From positions 9,075,811 through 9,139,810 of the forward strand of contig JAFMSR010000007.1 of assembly GCA_022818135.1 (NCBI GenBank): a stretch of 64,000 bases of DNA, in the 5' to 3' direction. The notes beneath the pieces are model-generated. The model was given only the letters and a program-made list of their open reading frames with translations. It had not been told where the DNA came from and did not search any database. Below, one piece after another: positions 1-11,960 of this stretch. Within the stretch, counting starts at the first letter, position 1, and the number at the start of each line of letters is the position of its first letter. Made by a program: the position numbers and the translations under genes. The stretch is from Saxidomus purpurata. Taxonomy: Eukaryota; Mollusca; Bivalvia; Venerida; Veneridae.

Positions 1-909
1 AAGTTAGGGGTTAAAATGTCAAGGTCAGATTGAACTACCAAGATCTCTATATCCAGTAAGGGTTACAAAGCAAACATTGGTTTGTCTGACTCCAAATACT
101 TGGGAGATGTTGATGAGACTCCAATAACACAGCACAGAAATGAGATGCATAATCAGAAGGTATATCACACACACACACCACTATGTTTCACAGTTAATAG
201 GTCAAGGTCGCACTTGGTAGCCAAAGCCCCAATATGGTTGAAATAGCAATAGATCATGTGTCTGTCATACTTTAGTACTGTTTATTTGATTGCAATAAAA
301 CTCAACAGAAATTTAGAGCATAATTGAAAGGAGTGTAGTGTACAATATTCAGGTTCACAAAGGTCAAGGTCAAACTTTGGTGTCAGAGCCTCACTCTGGA
401 TACATTTATCACCTACAATGACAGCTTTTGTTCAAAGACTTGTATTGTATATGTTACTGTTCTTTCTTCTATGCTAGTTTTACTATTCTAATACCATATA
501 TTATTTGAATGGATTAAGATGGATGGATTAAGAAGATATGTACTGTATTTGTATATTGTATATGAATTGAAGAATATCTGTATAAATAATAATGCTAGAC
601 CCAAATTCCTTGACATACGACCACCCTGAATACTGTGAACATTTGAAGCCAGTAAATCCAGAAAGTAGTTTCCAGTTTTTATTTCAGTTTAGTGTTGTTG
701 TCAAATGTTCTTAGATGGATTTTCCTTTGAAAAAAAGAATTTACAAAGACATGACTTATTAAAAATTAGTTGATACCAACGAAATATTCTTTTTGACTGC
801 TAATACAATTTTGTGACAATTTTGCCCTTGGGTAAAACACAGTGGTAATTCTTTCTTACTTTAACAAGAGTTACAATAAGACCAATTTTTTCCCTTTTCA
901 AGATTGTTT
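1..909. other. AT-rich non-coding stretch with repeat remnants
   Basis: No convincing coding frame on either strand. The first 400 bases hold degraded pieces of the dispersed modular repeat, seen as AGGTCAAGGTC motifs near 201 and 360, and a short CA run near 165-180. The remainder is unremarkable AT-rich DNA. Confidence 0.6.
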
Positions 910-1370
910 GCTCACGTGTGAGCTATTGTGATAGCCCGGTGTCTGTCTGTCAACATCTGTCATCTGTCCACACTTGCCTTGTGAACACTCTAGAGGCCAT
1001 GTTTTAAGTTCAGTCATCATGAAAGTCGGTCTGAATGAATGTCAAATAATTGAAAAATATTGTGAACACTAAAGGCCGCATTTGACCCCCAGTCATTGTG
1101 AAAGTGTCGGCATGTTTGTCTTGCTGATTTCTAGGTCAAGCTCAAAATTGAATCTCATGTGGTCAAAAAATAGGTCACCAGGTCAGATCTTTAAAAAAAC
1201 GTGAACACTAAAATCCACATTTTGTACTCAATCATTATGGAAATTGGTCGGGATGTTTCTCTTGATAAACCCTAGGTCAAGTTCGAAAAGTAGGTTGCCA
1301 GGTCAAATCATAGAAAAACTCTGAACAGTGTACTTGGGTGAGCAAATTATGGCCATCTTGGCCTCTCTTG
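910..1370 (+). repeat. Hairpin-ended modular repeat, copy A
   Basis: The 5' end follows a T-run and is the perfect palindrome GCTCACGTGTGAGC (910-923). A GTCTGTCTGTC leader follows near 942-972. About three diverged modules then repeat 'gaacactctagaggccac', 'atcatgaaaattggt' and 'gatttctaggtcaagtt'. The 3' end is a GGCCATCTTGGCC-type inverted repeat ending in CTCTTG at 1370. No coding capacity. The layout matches the other copies in the window (for example 12383-12986 and 60772-61438). Confidence 0.75.
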
Positions 1371-2480
1371 CTTAAAGGTCCATTACTAATACCAAGTTGA
1401 AATTTCTGGAACTGTAACAGGAAAATACAGTTTGAAAGTGGCTTCTCAAACTTTACAATAGCCGTGGAGTATTTCCCCTTTTGAAATACTGTTGCAGAAA
1501 AACGAGTGAATGTTTTTGTATTTCCTTAGATTAACCTGGCTGGTTTTTTTTGTCCTACTTTTGCTTTATTGCATGTTGTCAACAATCAGAAATGTACGTT
1601 GCAGATCATAGAAGTGAAATTCTTTCAATTTTATTTAAAATAAGGCATGCTTATTCATACACAACTTATTTACAGCCTCTTTCTGTGAGATTTTGACAAA
1701 TTACAAAGATTTTTGAAAACGGGAAAACCTATTTTCATTTTTGAAAATGCAAAAATATAATTTATTAATTCTTTTGTTAAACTCAAATTTTCAACACAAT
1801 ATGGTCACATTCGATGCAGTATGTCATATTTTCCTTCTGAGAAGATGCCTGTTACATTTCAGGATTAAAAAGAAAATTTGATTTGGTCTTAGTAATGGAC
1901 CATTAAGATGGACTTTTGGTGCCTACTACACATTCTTTTTATGTTAGCCTGTGAGTTCATGCGTAAGTGAAGATACAAGTGGGTTCCCCCATGTATTCAC
2001 TTTGTCTTTATACATGATAGTTATATGTTTACAGTAATATATGTAATGTAGACAATTTATTGTTAAGACTGTACAGCTGGACTTGTTATTTGCTTGTTTG
2101 TTAGTTTTTATATGCAACTTTATACTGTCTCCTAGACATAAATACGACAGTTTAGCAGTTTTACACTGTAGACTGTAGAATTATATATATTAATTGAAAT
2201 AAACTGTACTTGTTGAGTTCTCATAAGTATAGTATTTTTTTCATATCCCCTATCATTGGTAGCCTGAAGTTGACATTTTGAACAAAACTACATGAGAATA
2301 TTGCATTGTTTCAGTATAAATGCTCATTAGCAAGTTTTGGTCAAATTTGAACATACTAGAAAAGTAATTTTAATGTCATTGCTTGGAAACAAGCTCCAAT
2401 GAAGCTCCCCTTTGCCCTCTAAACCAGCCACTACTAAAATGACAAGTACTGAACAAAGTTTCTGGGTCCTGGGCTTTGGC
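1371..2480. other. AT-rich non-coding stretch, possible 3' UTR of an upstream plus-strand gene
   Basis: No frame of note. A canonical AATAAA sits at about 2198-2203 followed by a GT-rich stretch, so this could be the 3' end of a plus-strand transcript entering from outside the window. There is no coding sequence upstream inside the window to test that. Confidence 0.3.
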
Positions 2481-2693
2481 AAAAGAAGAGGGGAGCGGTT
2501 ATATAGAGGTTAAGGTGTTTGCCGCTCATCCCGGAAGTTGTGGGTTCGAGCCCCACTGGGGTCAAGACCATAGTCCTCATATGACACAAGTACTAGTTTT
2601 TCTACAAAGCCACTTGAGAGTGACTCGATGGGCTTCAAGTTTTCTTTACAATCAAGCTTAAATAAATTAGTATAAACTAAACTAAAAGAAGAG
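2481..2693 (+). mobile_element. tRNA-derived SINE, complete, with 10-bp target-site duplication
   Basis: A tRNA-like head carries a degenerate A box (about 2503-2516, GGTTAAGGTG type) and a perfect B box GGGTTCGAGCCCC (about 2541-2553). A unique body and an A-rich tail, 'aaataaattagtataaactaa', follow. The body is flanked by identical 10-bp direct repeats AAAAGAAGAG at 2481-2490 and 2684-2693, so the element is 2491-2683 (193 bp). The same tail and body recur at 40161-40304 (plus) and 32793-32940 (minus), which makes this a multicopy family. Features are those of RNA polymerase III retroposons mobilised by LINE machinery. Confidence 0.88.
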
Positions 2694-3197
2694 TTACTTG
2701 CCAGAAAACATTTCTCATTATGACCATGAACCTTCTTATTAACAAGACCATCTCTTGTGATCAAATGGCGAGTTCCCTGACTTACAATCACTATTACCCC
2801 TCATCTATTCTAGGGCACGTGTTTGAGCACAGCTACTGACCATGCAACATTATGTGAGGATGTTGTTAGTTTCTTACAGAGACAAGTCTTGGCAGTCTGA
2901 CTTGTGGCTTCTGTGGGTCTGAAGGGACTATAAACTGTCAAATGATGATGATTTCTGACAGAGGATAGGGGTCTACTACAGGTTGATGCAAGGAACAATG
3001 CATTGGTAAATGCTGACTGAAATACTATTCAACTCCAAGAAAACCAAAATCAACACAGTTACGCTACCCACTGTGACCAATGTTAGTTATTTTTAGCGCA
3101 TCTGAGCCAAAGGATTTGAATGATGATTAATATGGGTGAGGGGTCCATTGTCATTATTTTTACTGACAGCTCTTCTTTCTGAGAAACTACATGTTTG
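2694..3197. other. Non-coding stretch, nothing recognised
   Basis: Short frames on the minus strand have no domain-like composition and no splice context. No repeats recognised. Confidence 0.5.
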
Positions 3198-3660
3198 TGG
3201 TGAGCTCGACATAGTTGTTACTTTTGGCAGTTCGGTGTATGTGCGTCCGTCCGTCTGTCCGATTTTTATCCGGACCATATCTTTTTCATGCATGGAGGGA
3301 TTTTGATGTTACTCGGCACAAATGTTCACCATCATGAGACAGAGTGTCATGCGTAAGAACCAGGTCCCTATGTCTAAGGTCAAGGTCACACTTGGAGGTT
3401 AAAGGTCAAATTCAAGAATGACTTTCCGGAGCATATCTTTTTCATGCATGGAGGGATTTTAATTTAACTTGGCACAAATGTTCACCATCATGAGATGGAG
3501 TGTCATGCGCAAGAACCAGGTCCCTAGGTCTAAGGTCAAGGTCACACTTAGAGGTAAAAGTTCAAAGTCAAGAATATCTTTGTTTGGAGCATTTCTTCTT
3601 CATGCATGGAAGGATTTTGATGTTACTTTGTACAAATGTTCACCACCATGGGCTACCCTT
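3198..3660 (+). repeat. Modular repeat, copy B: 157-bp units with AGGTCAAGGTCA
   Basis: A GTCCGTCCGTCTGTCCG leader (about 3245-3261) precedes nearly three tandem units of about 157 bp. Each opens with 'ccgga(c/g)catatctttttcatgcatgg' (3270, 3427, 3585). The first two contain a perfect AGGTCAAGGTCA (3377-3388 and 3533-3544). The 3' end is CCATGGGCTACCCTTG just before a T-run at 3660. The unit is homologous, in inverted orientation, to the 170-bp units at 26545-27150 in an ARMC5 intron. Confidence 0.75.
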
Positions 3661-4069
3661 GTTTTTAGAATTACTTCCCTTTGTTGTTACTATAAATAGC
3701 TTATATTGTAACTTTTTTATTACTGGCCGTAGAGAAAAATCGAGACCACTTTTCTGTGGTACAACATGCATGTTACATCCAATATTAAGGTGTATTTTGA
3801 CCCATCTCTACTTGGTAAGGAGTTAGCCCTTTTGACATATGGCGGGCTCGACATGTTGCACGTGGGCATCTAGTTACCAAAATTGCTCTGTAGCACCCTT
3901 GCTTTGATCACGTTCAAAAATAGGGAATGGTTCTGGTCCCATGCAAACAGGGGCTGCTGTTACTTGCCGTCCCCTTTCACAAAACAGGAAATGGTTGTGG
4001 TTGATTGAACACAGGCCGCTGTTACTAAAATAGAAAAACATTTAAATGGCTTATTCAAATGATATAATA
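3661..4069. other. Non-coding stretch
   Basis: Contains a near-duplicate of 'caggaaatggttgtgg' phrases that recur at 4270, suggesting an old local duplication later split by the MITE at 4070. No gene seen. Confidence 0.4.
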
Positions 4070-4240
4070 CAGTAAAGTTCCGCTATAAAGACCACCCAAT
4101 ATTAAGACTGTCAACGTCTTTGATATTAAGACCAAACATTTCGATATTAAATGGCCCCTTGTATTGTAAAAAGGTCTCAATAAACAGACCATTTATTTTG
4201 ATATAAAGACCACTTTATGCTGATCATAGAGACTTGACTG
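4070..4240. mobile_element. pogo/Tigger-like MITE with TA target duplication
   Basis: Inverted ends CAGTAAAGTTCCGCTATA (left) and the complement of GAGACTTGACTG (right) give CAGT(A/C)AAGT termini, flanked by TA at 4068-4069 and 4241-4242. The interior is AT-rich with repeated 'atattaagacca' phrases and has no ORF. CAGT termini plus a TA duplication are typical of pogo/Tigger-type Tc1/mariner MITEs. The resemblance to 16886-17060 is in the termini only. Confidence 0.75.
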
Positions 4241-5135
4241 TAAAATGGAATGTCACCAACCCTGTTCTGTAGCATCCTTCAAAACACAGGAAATGGTTCC
4301 AGTTCATTACACAAAGCCACTGTTACTATATATAGAAAAACCTAGCACCATGGAGTACTGCACAATACTACAGATCTAGAGTACTAGAGTGTCATTGGTG
4401 ACATTAATTTTACCTGCATACAACATGAAATATAGCTTGTTCAGATAAGCGACTTGGGGCCAACTTTGATCTCTTGTTTTTCAAAACTATGTATCCAAAT
4501 ATAGCACTACTTTACTATCAGACTAAAATCAAATCTTTCAGTGAAACACTTTTGTTTAAACAAATTTCTTTATCATTGTACAGCTAAGGTTTTGCACCTT
4601 ACTTTCCCCAACTCCTGAAGAGTACATCCTTGAGTTTTGACCAGTAATAAGTCTTGCTGAGAGAGAAGGGATTACAGTGGTCAAATTCTAGTACAAATAA
4701 GATATACATGTAATGCTTAATAATCTATGCTTTATTCCAAAGTTATTTGGTTTGTCATACATCTGTAGATCTATCAAATGTTCACTTCTTAAATATTTAA
4801 ACATCCAAGTCAATTAGCTACATGTGTATGTTATGAAAGAAATTTTCAATGTCATTGCTTGAAAATTTGATATCAAGTTTTATAGTGATTTAGCACATTT
4901 TAAGGCAAAAATAATGTTTATTTAACAAGATTTTAATTTTATGCAAGCATAATCAAAAGCGATGAAAGGTTTGCAAAGTTTGGAGGACTTGGTTTTTTAA
5001 ATCTCAACAACACCTGTTTCAGGTAGTATGTCAGGTTTATTGTCACAGAAGTGTAAACCATATCTGAAAGCGTCCTTCATTTCTGACTTACAAGACATAC
5101 CTCCAAATTTGAAAGAATTTGTTTGGACCATTTGA
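4241..5135. other. AT-rich non-coding stretch
   Basis: No coding frame, inverted repeat or tandem array recognised. Confidence 0.5.
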
Positions 5136-5590
5136 AAATAACAAAAAACCCATAAGGGACAGTATTGCTCTACTGGACTGACTGGACTTTTTGAGAAAGT
5201 TTTGTTAAAATCTTTTGGAATGCAATCAAGGAAAAACTAATGGAGGTCACAGTGACATTTACCACTGACCCCAAAAACAGTAGGGATCATGTTCTCAGGA
5301 GGACCAATCATCAATTTGAAGAATATTGTTAACAATAAGATCGCTTTTGAATGCTAGCACAAAATTAAAATGAAGTTCCAAGGCTGTGGGCGATATAAAT
5401 CGGGGAAAGATTTTCTAAGTAAGGGTCACTTTGACCAACTCTCCCCAATAACATTAGGGATAATCTACACAACTTTGGCAATTACAGGCATTTCCGAGTA
5501 AGTTTCATGAAATTAAAATGAAAATTGTGGCCTGTGGAGTGTTCTTAGACAAGAAAAACTTTACTGACAGACATATCACCATAGCATAAG
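5136..5590 (-). repeat. Modular repeat, copy C (degenerate)
   Basis: The left end CCCATAAGGGacagtattgctc corresponds to the 3' terminus of the family in reverse orientation. The body 'actgaccccaaaaacagtagggatcat' and 'ctgtgggcgatataaatc' is shared with 32356-32750. The 5' end is blurred near 5575. Confidence 0.6.
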
Positions 5591-6500
5591 CTGTTAAAAA
5601 CTAAGAAATCCAACCCGAACTGTACAAATACACATGCTACATAATGGTAGAAAGCTCCTTAATCTTTTATAAAACTGGTCCTTCATCAGGTATGAGACCT
5701 TACACTTGGCAGCATTGTTTGAAAAATCTAACGCATTATAACTGTCAAAAAAATGAAGTAAATAGGGCTGACAACCTTGAAATGTACCGTAATGCATGAC
5801 CTATATTTCTTTACACTAAGTAAAGACTTGACTTAGATGTAAACTATAGCGCAACATCTGATAAAACTTAAAAAGATAAGCATGATTGTATGTCAAAAAC
5901 GGCTTTGTTTAAGCAAAAACAGGTCTTATCTAGCATGTCATAGTTATCCTTGCTTTTTGTAATCTTTAGAAAAGTGGAAATTTCCCTTTGAAGTTGACAG
6001 ACAATATAAAACCGATATATCTTATACACCCGATACCCTGTAAATATTTCTAAAGACTTGTCATGGATATGGGGCATGTCCTTCCCGAAATAGTCTCTAG
6101 TTCATTGAACTCTTAAATTTGACCCATTTTTTTGATCTGATATTTTATAGTCGTCAAACAAAGAGCCCATTGAAATCTCACTCAGGTTTCAATGTCGAAT
6201 TGATTAATTAGAATATCATGCAACATGCATTCAAATTACAATTATACAATACGTAAATTTTGTAAAATTTAGACAGATGTTTTGGTTTAAAGTGAGATAC
6301 TCTACAAATAACAGTTCTTAACAACTGGCTCAAGATTCTTAAAATGATACAAAAATGTATTTTGCAAGACAAACATGTATCCAAAAATGTCTCTTAAAAT
6401 AAATAAGCACAAATGCCAATATATAGTGACCTCCTATAATCAATTGCTATCCGCCTAATTATTGTAAAACAGCTGTAAATGAAGGTTTAATGGCACTCCA
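5591..6500. other. AT-rich non-coding stretch
   Basis: Two minus-strand frames of 67-69 codons have no recognisable domain or splice context. I see no gene here. Confidence 0.5.
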
Positions 6501-6615
6501 ACTCACCTTTTCATGCCCCCCATCATTTGTAGATTTTTAATGTGTTACCCCTGCCCTTTGAGCGGACATTTTGGATTTTTATCAAACTGGGGTCAAAGGT
6601 CAAAGGGGTCATATG

Positions 6616-7996
6616 ATCGAAGGTCAAGATCACAGTGGCCTGAAACTTGAAAATCTTGTCCAGCATCAAAATGTAGTCTAGTTGTGTATATTACAATCTG
6701 AGGTTATATAGTCAAAAGTCAAGATCACAGAGGTCTGAAACTTGAAAATCTTGTCCAGCATCAAAATGAAGTCTAGTTGTGTATATTACAATCTGAGGTT
6801 ATATAGTCAAAAGTCAAGATCACAGTGGCCTGAAACTTGAAAATCTTGTCCAGCATCAAAATGAAGTCTAGTTGTGTATATTACAATTTGAGGTTATATA
6901 GTCAAAAGTCAAGATCACAGTGGCCTGAAACTTGAAAATCTTGTCCAGCATCAAAATGAAGTCTAGTTGTGTATATTACAATTTGAGGTTATATAGTCAA
7001 AAGTCAAGATCACAGTGGCCTGAAACTTGAAAATCTTGTCCAGCATCAAAATGAAGTCTAGTTGTGTATATTACAATCTGAGGTTATATAGTCAAAAGTC
7101 AAGATCACAGTGGCCTGAAACTTGAAAATCTTTTCCAGCATCAAAATGAAGTCTAGTTGTGTATATTACAATCTGAGGTTATATAGTCAAAAGTCAAGAT
7201 CACAGAGGTCTGAAACTTGAAAATCTTGTCCAGCATCAAAATGAAGTCTAGTTGTGTATATTACAATCTGAGGTTATATAGTCAAAAGTCAAGATCACAG
7301 AGGTCTGAAACTTGAAAATCTTGTCCAGCATCAAAATGAAGTCTAGTTGTGTATACTACAATTTGAGGTTATATAGTCAAAAGTCAAGATCACAGTGGCC
7401 TGAAACTTGAAAATCTTTTCCAGCATCAAAATGAAGTCTAGTTGTGTATATTACAATTTGAGGTTATATAGTCAAAAGTCAAGATCACAGAGGTCTGAAA
7501 CTTGAAAATCTTGTCCAGCATCAAAATGAAGTCTAGTTGTGTATATTACAATCTGAGGTTATATAGTCAAAAGTCAAGATCACAGAGGTCTGAAACTTGA
7601 AAATCTTTTCCAGCATCAAAATGAAGTCTAGTTGTGTATATTACAATTTGAGGTTATATAGTCAAAAGTCAAGATCACAGAGGTCTGAAACTTGAAAATC
7701 TTTTCCAGCATCAAAATGAAGTCTAGTTGTGTATATTACAATTTGAGGTTATATAGTCAAAAGTCAAGATCACAGAGGTCTGAAACTTGAAAATCTTTTC
7801 CAGCATCAAAATGTAGTCTAGTTGTGTATATTACAATCTGAGGTTATATAGTCAAAAGTCAAGATCACAGAGGTCTGAAACTTGAAAATCTTTTCCAGCA
7901 TCAAAATGAAGTCTAGTTGTGTATATTACAATTTGAGGTTATATAGTCAAAAGTCAAGATCACAGAGGTCTGAAACTTGAAAATCTTGTCCATTCT
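6616..7996 (+). repeat. 95-bp tandem satellite, about 14.5 copies
   Basis: The phrase GTCAAAAGTCAAGATCACAG recurs at 6711, 6806, 6901, 6996 and so on to 7946 with an exact 95-bp spacing. A more diverged first unit starts near 6616, and the last unit breaks off after 'cttgtccat' near 7990. Units differ at four diagnostic sites only (tggcct/aggtct, ttgtcc/ttttcc, atgaag/atgtag, atctg/atttg). A single-copy diverged relative follows at 7997-8110, apparently an unamplified module, so the array grew from one module of the dispersed family. Confidence 0.95.
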
Positions 7997-8224
7997 CCAT
8001 TTCAAAGTCTTTGATGGGTTTTATCAAACTGTCAGGGCAGCATCAGTATAAAGTCTAGTTGTTCATATTACAATCTGGGGTCATATTATTAAAGTTTAAG
8101 GCCACTAGGGCCCAGAAACTTAAAAATCTTGTCTGTTCATCTAGAAAATAATCCTCGATGTCTAGTTATGCTCATTACGATTTGGGGTCAATGTCAAGGT
8201 CACCAAGCATGACTGTGTTTCTTT
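7997..8224 (+). repeat. Diverged single modules flanking the 95-bp array
   Basis: The phrases 'cagcatcagtataaagtctagttgttcatattacaatctgggg' and 'gatttggggtcaatgtcaaggtcacc' match the 95-bp unit loosely but retain about 40 extra bases that the array units lack. Confidence 0.6.
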
Positions 8225-8536
8225 CAATTTTGTTCTGTAAAATTGACTTAAAAGCCTAAGCTGGGACATCCACATTAAGTTTCACTGATGTGCAACACTA
8301 TTTACCGGGAACTTGTTAAACTTTACCAACTTCGGGTGTGTTTCCATTATTTCAAATGATTAATGTATCAAACAAATACTTCTCACCAAATGAAGCTCAC
8401 ACTGAAGTGGTGTAGACGGTAGTTAGAAGTCTAACTTGCATGCAAAATTTACTGGGTTAAATCCTGACCAATATATTTAAATTTTCAAAATATATTTACA
8501 GGACGGCTATTTTTTGTTAAATTTGTGATTCTGTTT
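8225..8536. other. Non-coding stretch
   Basis: No gene or repeat recognised. Confidence 0.4.
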
Positions 8537-9191
8537 CACTTTTAGGATTGATGCATGTCTGTTGTCTGTCCACAAGTCACAAGAGTGACCTGTGTATACA
8601 TTTTTCACCTAATCATCCTGAAAATTGGTCCAGTAGTTTATCTTGATAAACTCTAGGTCAAGTTGGAAACTGGGTCACATGGGGTCAAATTGTAAGTCAC
8701 CAGATCAAATAATATAAAAACCTTGTGAACACTTGACCTTCAATCATCATGAAAATTGGTCAGAATGTTTGTCTCGATGATTTCTAGGTCAAGTTTGAAA
8801 CTTTTTCATGTGGGGTCAAAACCTAGGTTCCCGTAAATACTCAGCCATAAGTCGACCAAATACCAAGTACCTGGTCAAATCAGAGAAAAAGTTTACCTGT
8901 AGTTCCCAAAATTTATCTTGAAAATTAGTCAGAATGTATGTATTGATAAACTCTAGGCACAGAAGTATGTAGTGTATGCTTCTGTGCTCTAGGTCAAGTT
9001 TGAAACTGGGTCACATAGGGTCATTAACTAGGTCACTCAGTGAAATCATAAAAAGTTTGCCAGCACTCAAAGCCACCCAATCTGCATGAAAATGTCAGAA
9101 TGTTTGTCTTTGCGATTTCCAGGTCAAATATGAATCTGGGGTCAAAAACTAAGTCACATGGTCAAATAAAAACCTTGTCAACACTCTAATG
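8537..9191 (+). repeat. Modular repeat, copy D, left half (interrupted)
   Basis: A GTCTGTTGTCTGTCCAC leader near 8558 is followed by several modules with 'aaccttgtgaacact', 'atcatgaaaattggtcagaatgtttg' and 'ctaggtcaagtttgaaact'. The copy stops at 'aacactctaatg' (9191), where a transposon is inserted. The right half resumes at 11825. Confidence 0.8.
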
Positions 9192-11819
9192 CAAGGGGGG
9201 GACGTAACCGTTCAATCATCATTGAAAGTTAGGTCTAAAAGTTTGATGGACTAAAATGGTGGCAATTTGGAGTGTAAACAAACTTTCAGGTCGGTAGTAT
9301 TTTAGCGAAACCTCTTACCAGATTCCCCCCTTATTTGATTAGTGTTGTGCATCATGTGGAGGTATGTTTATGGTTTATTTCTGTAAATTTCCAAAGCTAC
9401 AGGTATCGTATTTAAAAAGTTATTGAAGGGCAACTGACAACTGTCTGTATTCCGTTGGTAACAAAATCCTTAATTTTGAGCACAATATGTAAAAACACAA
9501 TGTCCCATTCATATTTTTGCGTTTGTTCAAGCATTATACAGCTATATGACAAATTCAAACGGGTGCCAATTAAGAAATAAACTCCCTAGCCAAAACTTCC
9601 TTGTGTACGAATGACTTATGGTTAGATGCATTAACTGTACGCTAGAAAAGGTTAGACGTGTAAACCATTTTAGCTAAAATAACTCAAATCTGGAGTCTTA
9701 AACTGGCAAAGACGTTATAATGCTAATAATGAAATCGACTTTTGTTTGAAATCTGGTGATCTTGGACCCTCCAATTGTGTATGTGTATGTTGTTCAGTGA
9801 TCGTCTTGAAGTTAAATTTTTTATCATCTGTGCTATGAAGTTTTAGGTGGTTGGTCAACGCTTGTTTACATGAAAGCTTCCCCCAAAACCCCACAATGAA
9901 AGCCCCTCCTGTGTCGTCATTTTCAGAACTGAAACGAGAGCAAGCCATCTGTTACATCGCCGTGCGTTCACTGTTACGAAAAACATGTTTTATACTATGT
10001 ACATGTAAATCTATAGGCAAAATAATTAATCATAAGTCGTCTCGTCATTAGCATCATATACTAGTACAAGAGGAAAGTATAATGATATAGAACTAACACA
10101 ACAGTGTCATTTTGTGGATTTATCGTGCTGAAATGAAATTCATTTTGTGGAAAGAATTTACGGAAGTTACACACGAAAACGAATATACCTTCAGATCCGT
10201 TACCCGAAACTTACTGCTTTAGTAGTATATTGACTGAAGGGTGGTCATGTTTTTTTATTCCATTACAAAAAAAGATAGATCTAGAAACGTTTAAAACATC
10301 TAGTTTTGAGTAAACAGAGAGTTATATCATAACATTACATTCATTTTCTAATCAAGTCATTACTGATGGCATCAGAGAAATTAAATGAAATCGAGGCTGT
10401 CTAAACATTAATGAGTCCCACTGTGTATAAAGCCAGTATGGATTCAGATCCGGTTGCACATTGTGTTCTGCAAGGCTGGGCACAACTCCCGATCGGGGTA
10501 AATCAGCGCGATTGGGCTAACATAGCTAGATCAAGCTGAATTTGAAAAATATAAAAGTGCAAACTCTTCAGTATCTGTTTTGATATGTCAAAGCACATGT
10601 CAAATTGTTTCATTATATTTGTACAGTATGGTAACTTAAGTGAATATGAAACTTCCATTTCAATTTCATGTTGGTAAAATTCAAAAATAATGTTTTTATC
10701 AGCTCTATTTTGTTAGAATCATTGTTGTGGAATCAAGATTATTAGAAAGAAGTGAACTGTTCTAGTATTTATGTTTTACCTTGATCAGGCTATTTCAACT
10801 TGGTCAGACTATTTACCCGGGTCGGTTGATATGCATGGTAATTAAAAGATAACAATAATTTCTGATTTGTATGCTGATCTGAAACGGTTACACTACTTCT
10901 AGAAAATGTCTAACGCTGGTTTTTACATGACAATTATGACATTTCATTTGTAGGACACCGGACGGACGGAAAAAATAAAAATAATCAACAGACCTAGAGC
11001 TGTGTCCGTGGCAGTATGGTGATATGCAACCCATGTGCCTAAACAACCAAGAAATTGATAATGCGGAGACGGGAGAGGGGTAGAATCCCCCCCCCCCCCC
11101 CCCCCGCGCCGGGGCGCCCCCCCCCCCCCCCCCCTCTCTATTCTACGATTTTACCATCTTGTAAAATTCACTTCAAATCAAGCAAGCTAGCGGCGGGTTA
11201 TAAACGGACCACAGGAAGAATGATCAAAATGGATCTTATTGAATGATCCAAATCCCCGTCACACTATAGTTGTGTTTAAATCAAGAAGAAATACTTTTAG
11301 AAGTTATTCCAGTATTTACACTTTATGTCACATAGTGCAGGAACCAAAATTTATGCGTACAGTTATTTTATCTAAAGAATTGCCATGCATACAGTAAGAA
11401 AAACGAAAAATTCTACAGACGATGAACGATTGAATATCAGTTTTCGTTTGGACCGTGAATGAAAAACCGAAAGGCGTATTTCTATGCTAGAAGTAGAGGA
11501 ACAACTGCTTGCAAATTATGGAAAATGTGTCATTTTTGAACTCTTGTCAAAGTGATGTTTACATTTGCAACAACAAATGCATTCAATAACTTTTTCATCT
11601 TGTTGTATTTCATGCTTTAAGTTGATTACTCATAAGCAGAAATAATGTCTACACCAACTGCACAAGATGATTAAAACATGCAGTGGGAAAAATAAGAAAA
11701 CATATGAAAAAAACAATCACTTACCTACTTTCGGTTTGCTCAAATCCTTCCATTTTAGTCTATCAAACTTTTAGACCTGACTTAAAAATTTATCGAACCG
11801 GTACACGTTCGACCCCTTG
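9192..11819. mobile_element. 2.6-kb non-autonomous DNA transposon with long TIRs and 5-bp TSD
   Basis: The element is bounded by CAAGGGG on the left and CCCCTTG on the right. Imperfect terminal inverted repeats extend at least 75 bases and contain an almost identical core, 'aggtctaaaagtttgat(g/a)gactaaaatgg' (left near 9231-9259, right complement near 11752-11781). Direct repeats TAATG flank it at 9187-9191 and 11820-11824. Removing it rejoins a module of the dispersed repeat. No transposase-length ORF is present. Inside are a poly-C/GC-palindrome block at 11089-11134 and a minus-strand frame near 9715-9948 with a Cys/His-containing segment of unknown meaning. The superfamily is not assigned; a 5-bp duplication with CAAGGGG ends does not match one I can name confidently. 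Confidence 0.85.
11089..11134. repeat. Poly-C block around a GC palindrome
   Basis: Two runs of about 17 and 20 C flank GCGCCGGGGCGC and are bracketed by GTAGAAT and its complement ATTCTAC. It forces open frames that are not genes. It may be real or may be an assembly gap-fill artefact. Confidence 0.7.
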
Positions 11820-11824
11820 TAATG

Positions 11825-11960
11825 TCACATTATTATCCAATCTTCATACAAATAAGTCATAATGTTTCAACAATTTTAACATCCAGTTTAAATCTGGATC
11901 ACTTTGGGTTAAAAACTAGGTCACATGATCAAATAAAAAAAATCCACTGATAGGTGGTAT
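11825..11960 (+). repeat. Modular repeat, copy D, right half
   Basis: Starts with the module text that should follow 'aacactctaatg' ('tcacattattatccaatcttcatac') and continues to 'aaaactaggtcacatgatcaaataaaaa', the same phrases as in the left half at 8537-9191. Confidence 0.75.

Noticed and set aside
6616..7996. CRISPR-like array (regular repeats)
   Set aside because: The 95-bp units are contiguous with no spacers; this is an animal satellite.
9715..9948. Minus frame with LSCKQALTNHLKLHS resembling half of a zinc finger
   Set aside because: Only one Cys and the wrong spacing for C2H2. It lies inside a non-autonomous transposon. Recorded within that element only.
11055..11246. Proline-rich 63-codon frame
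   Set aside because: Produced by the poly-C block. No conservation signal or gene context.
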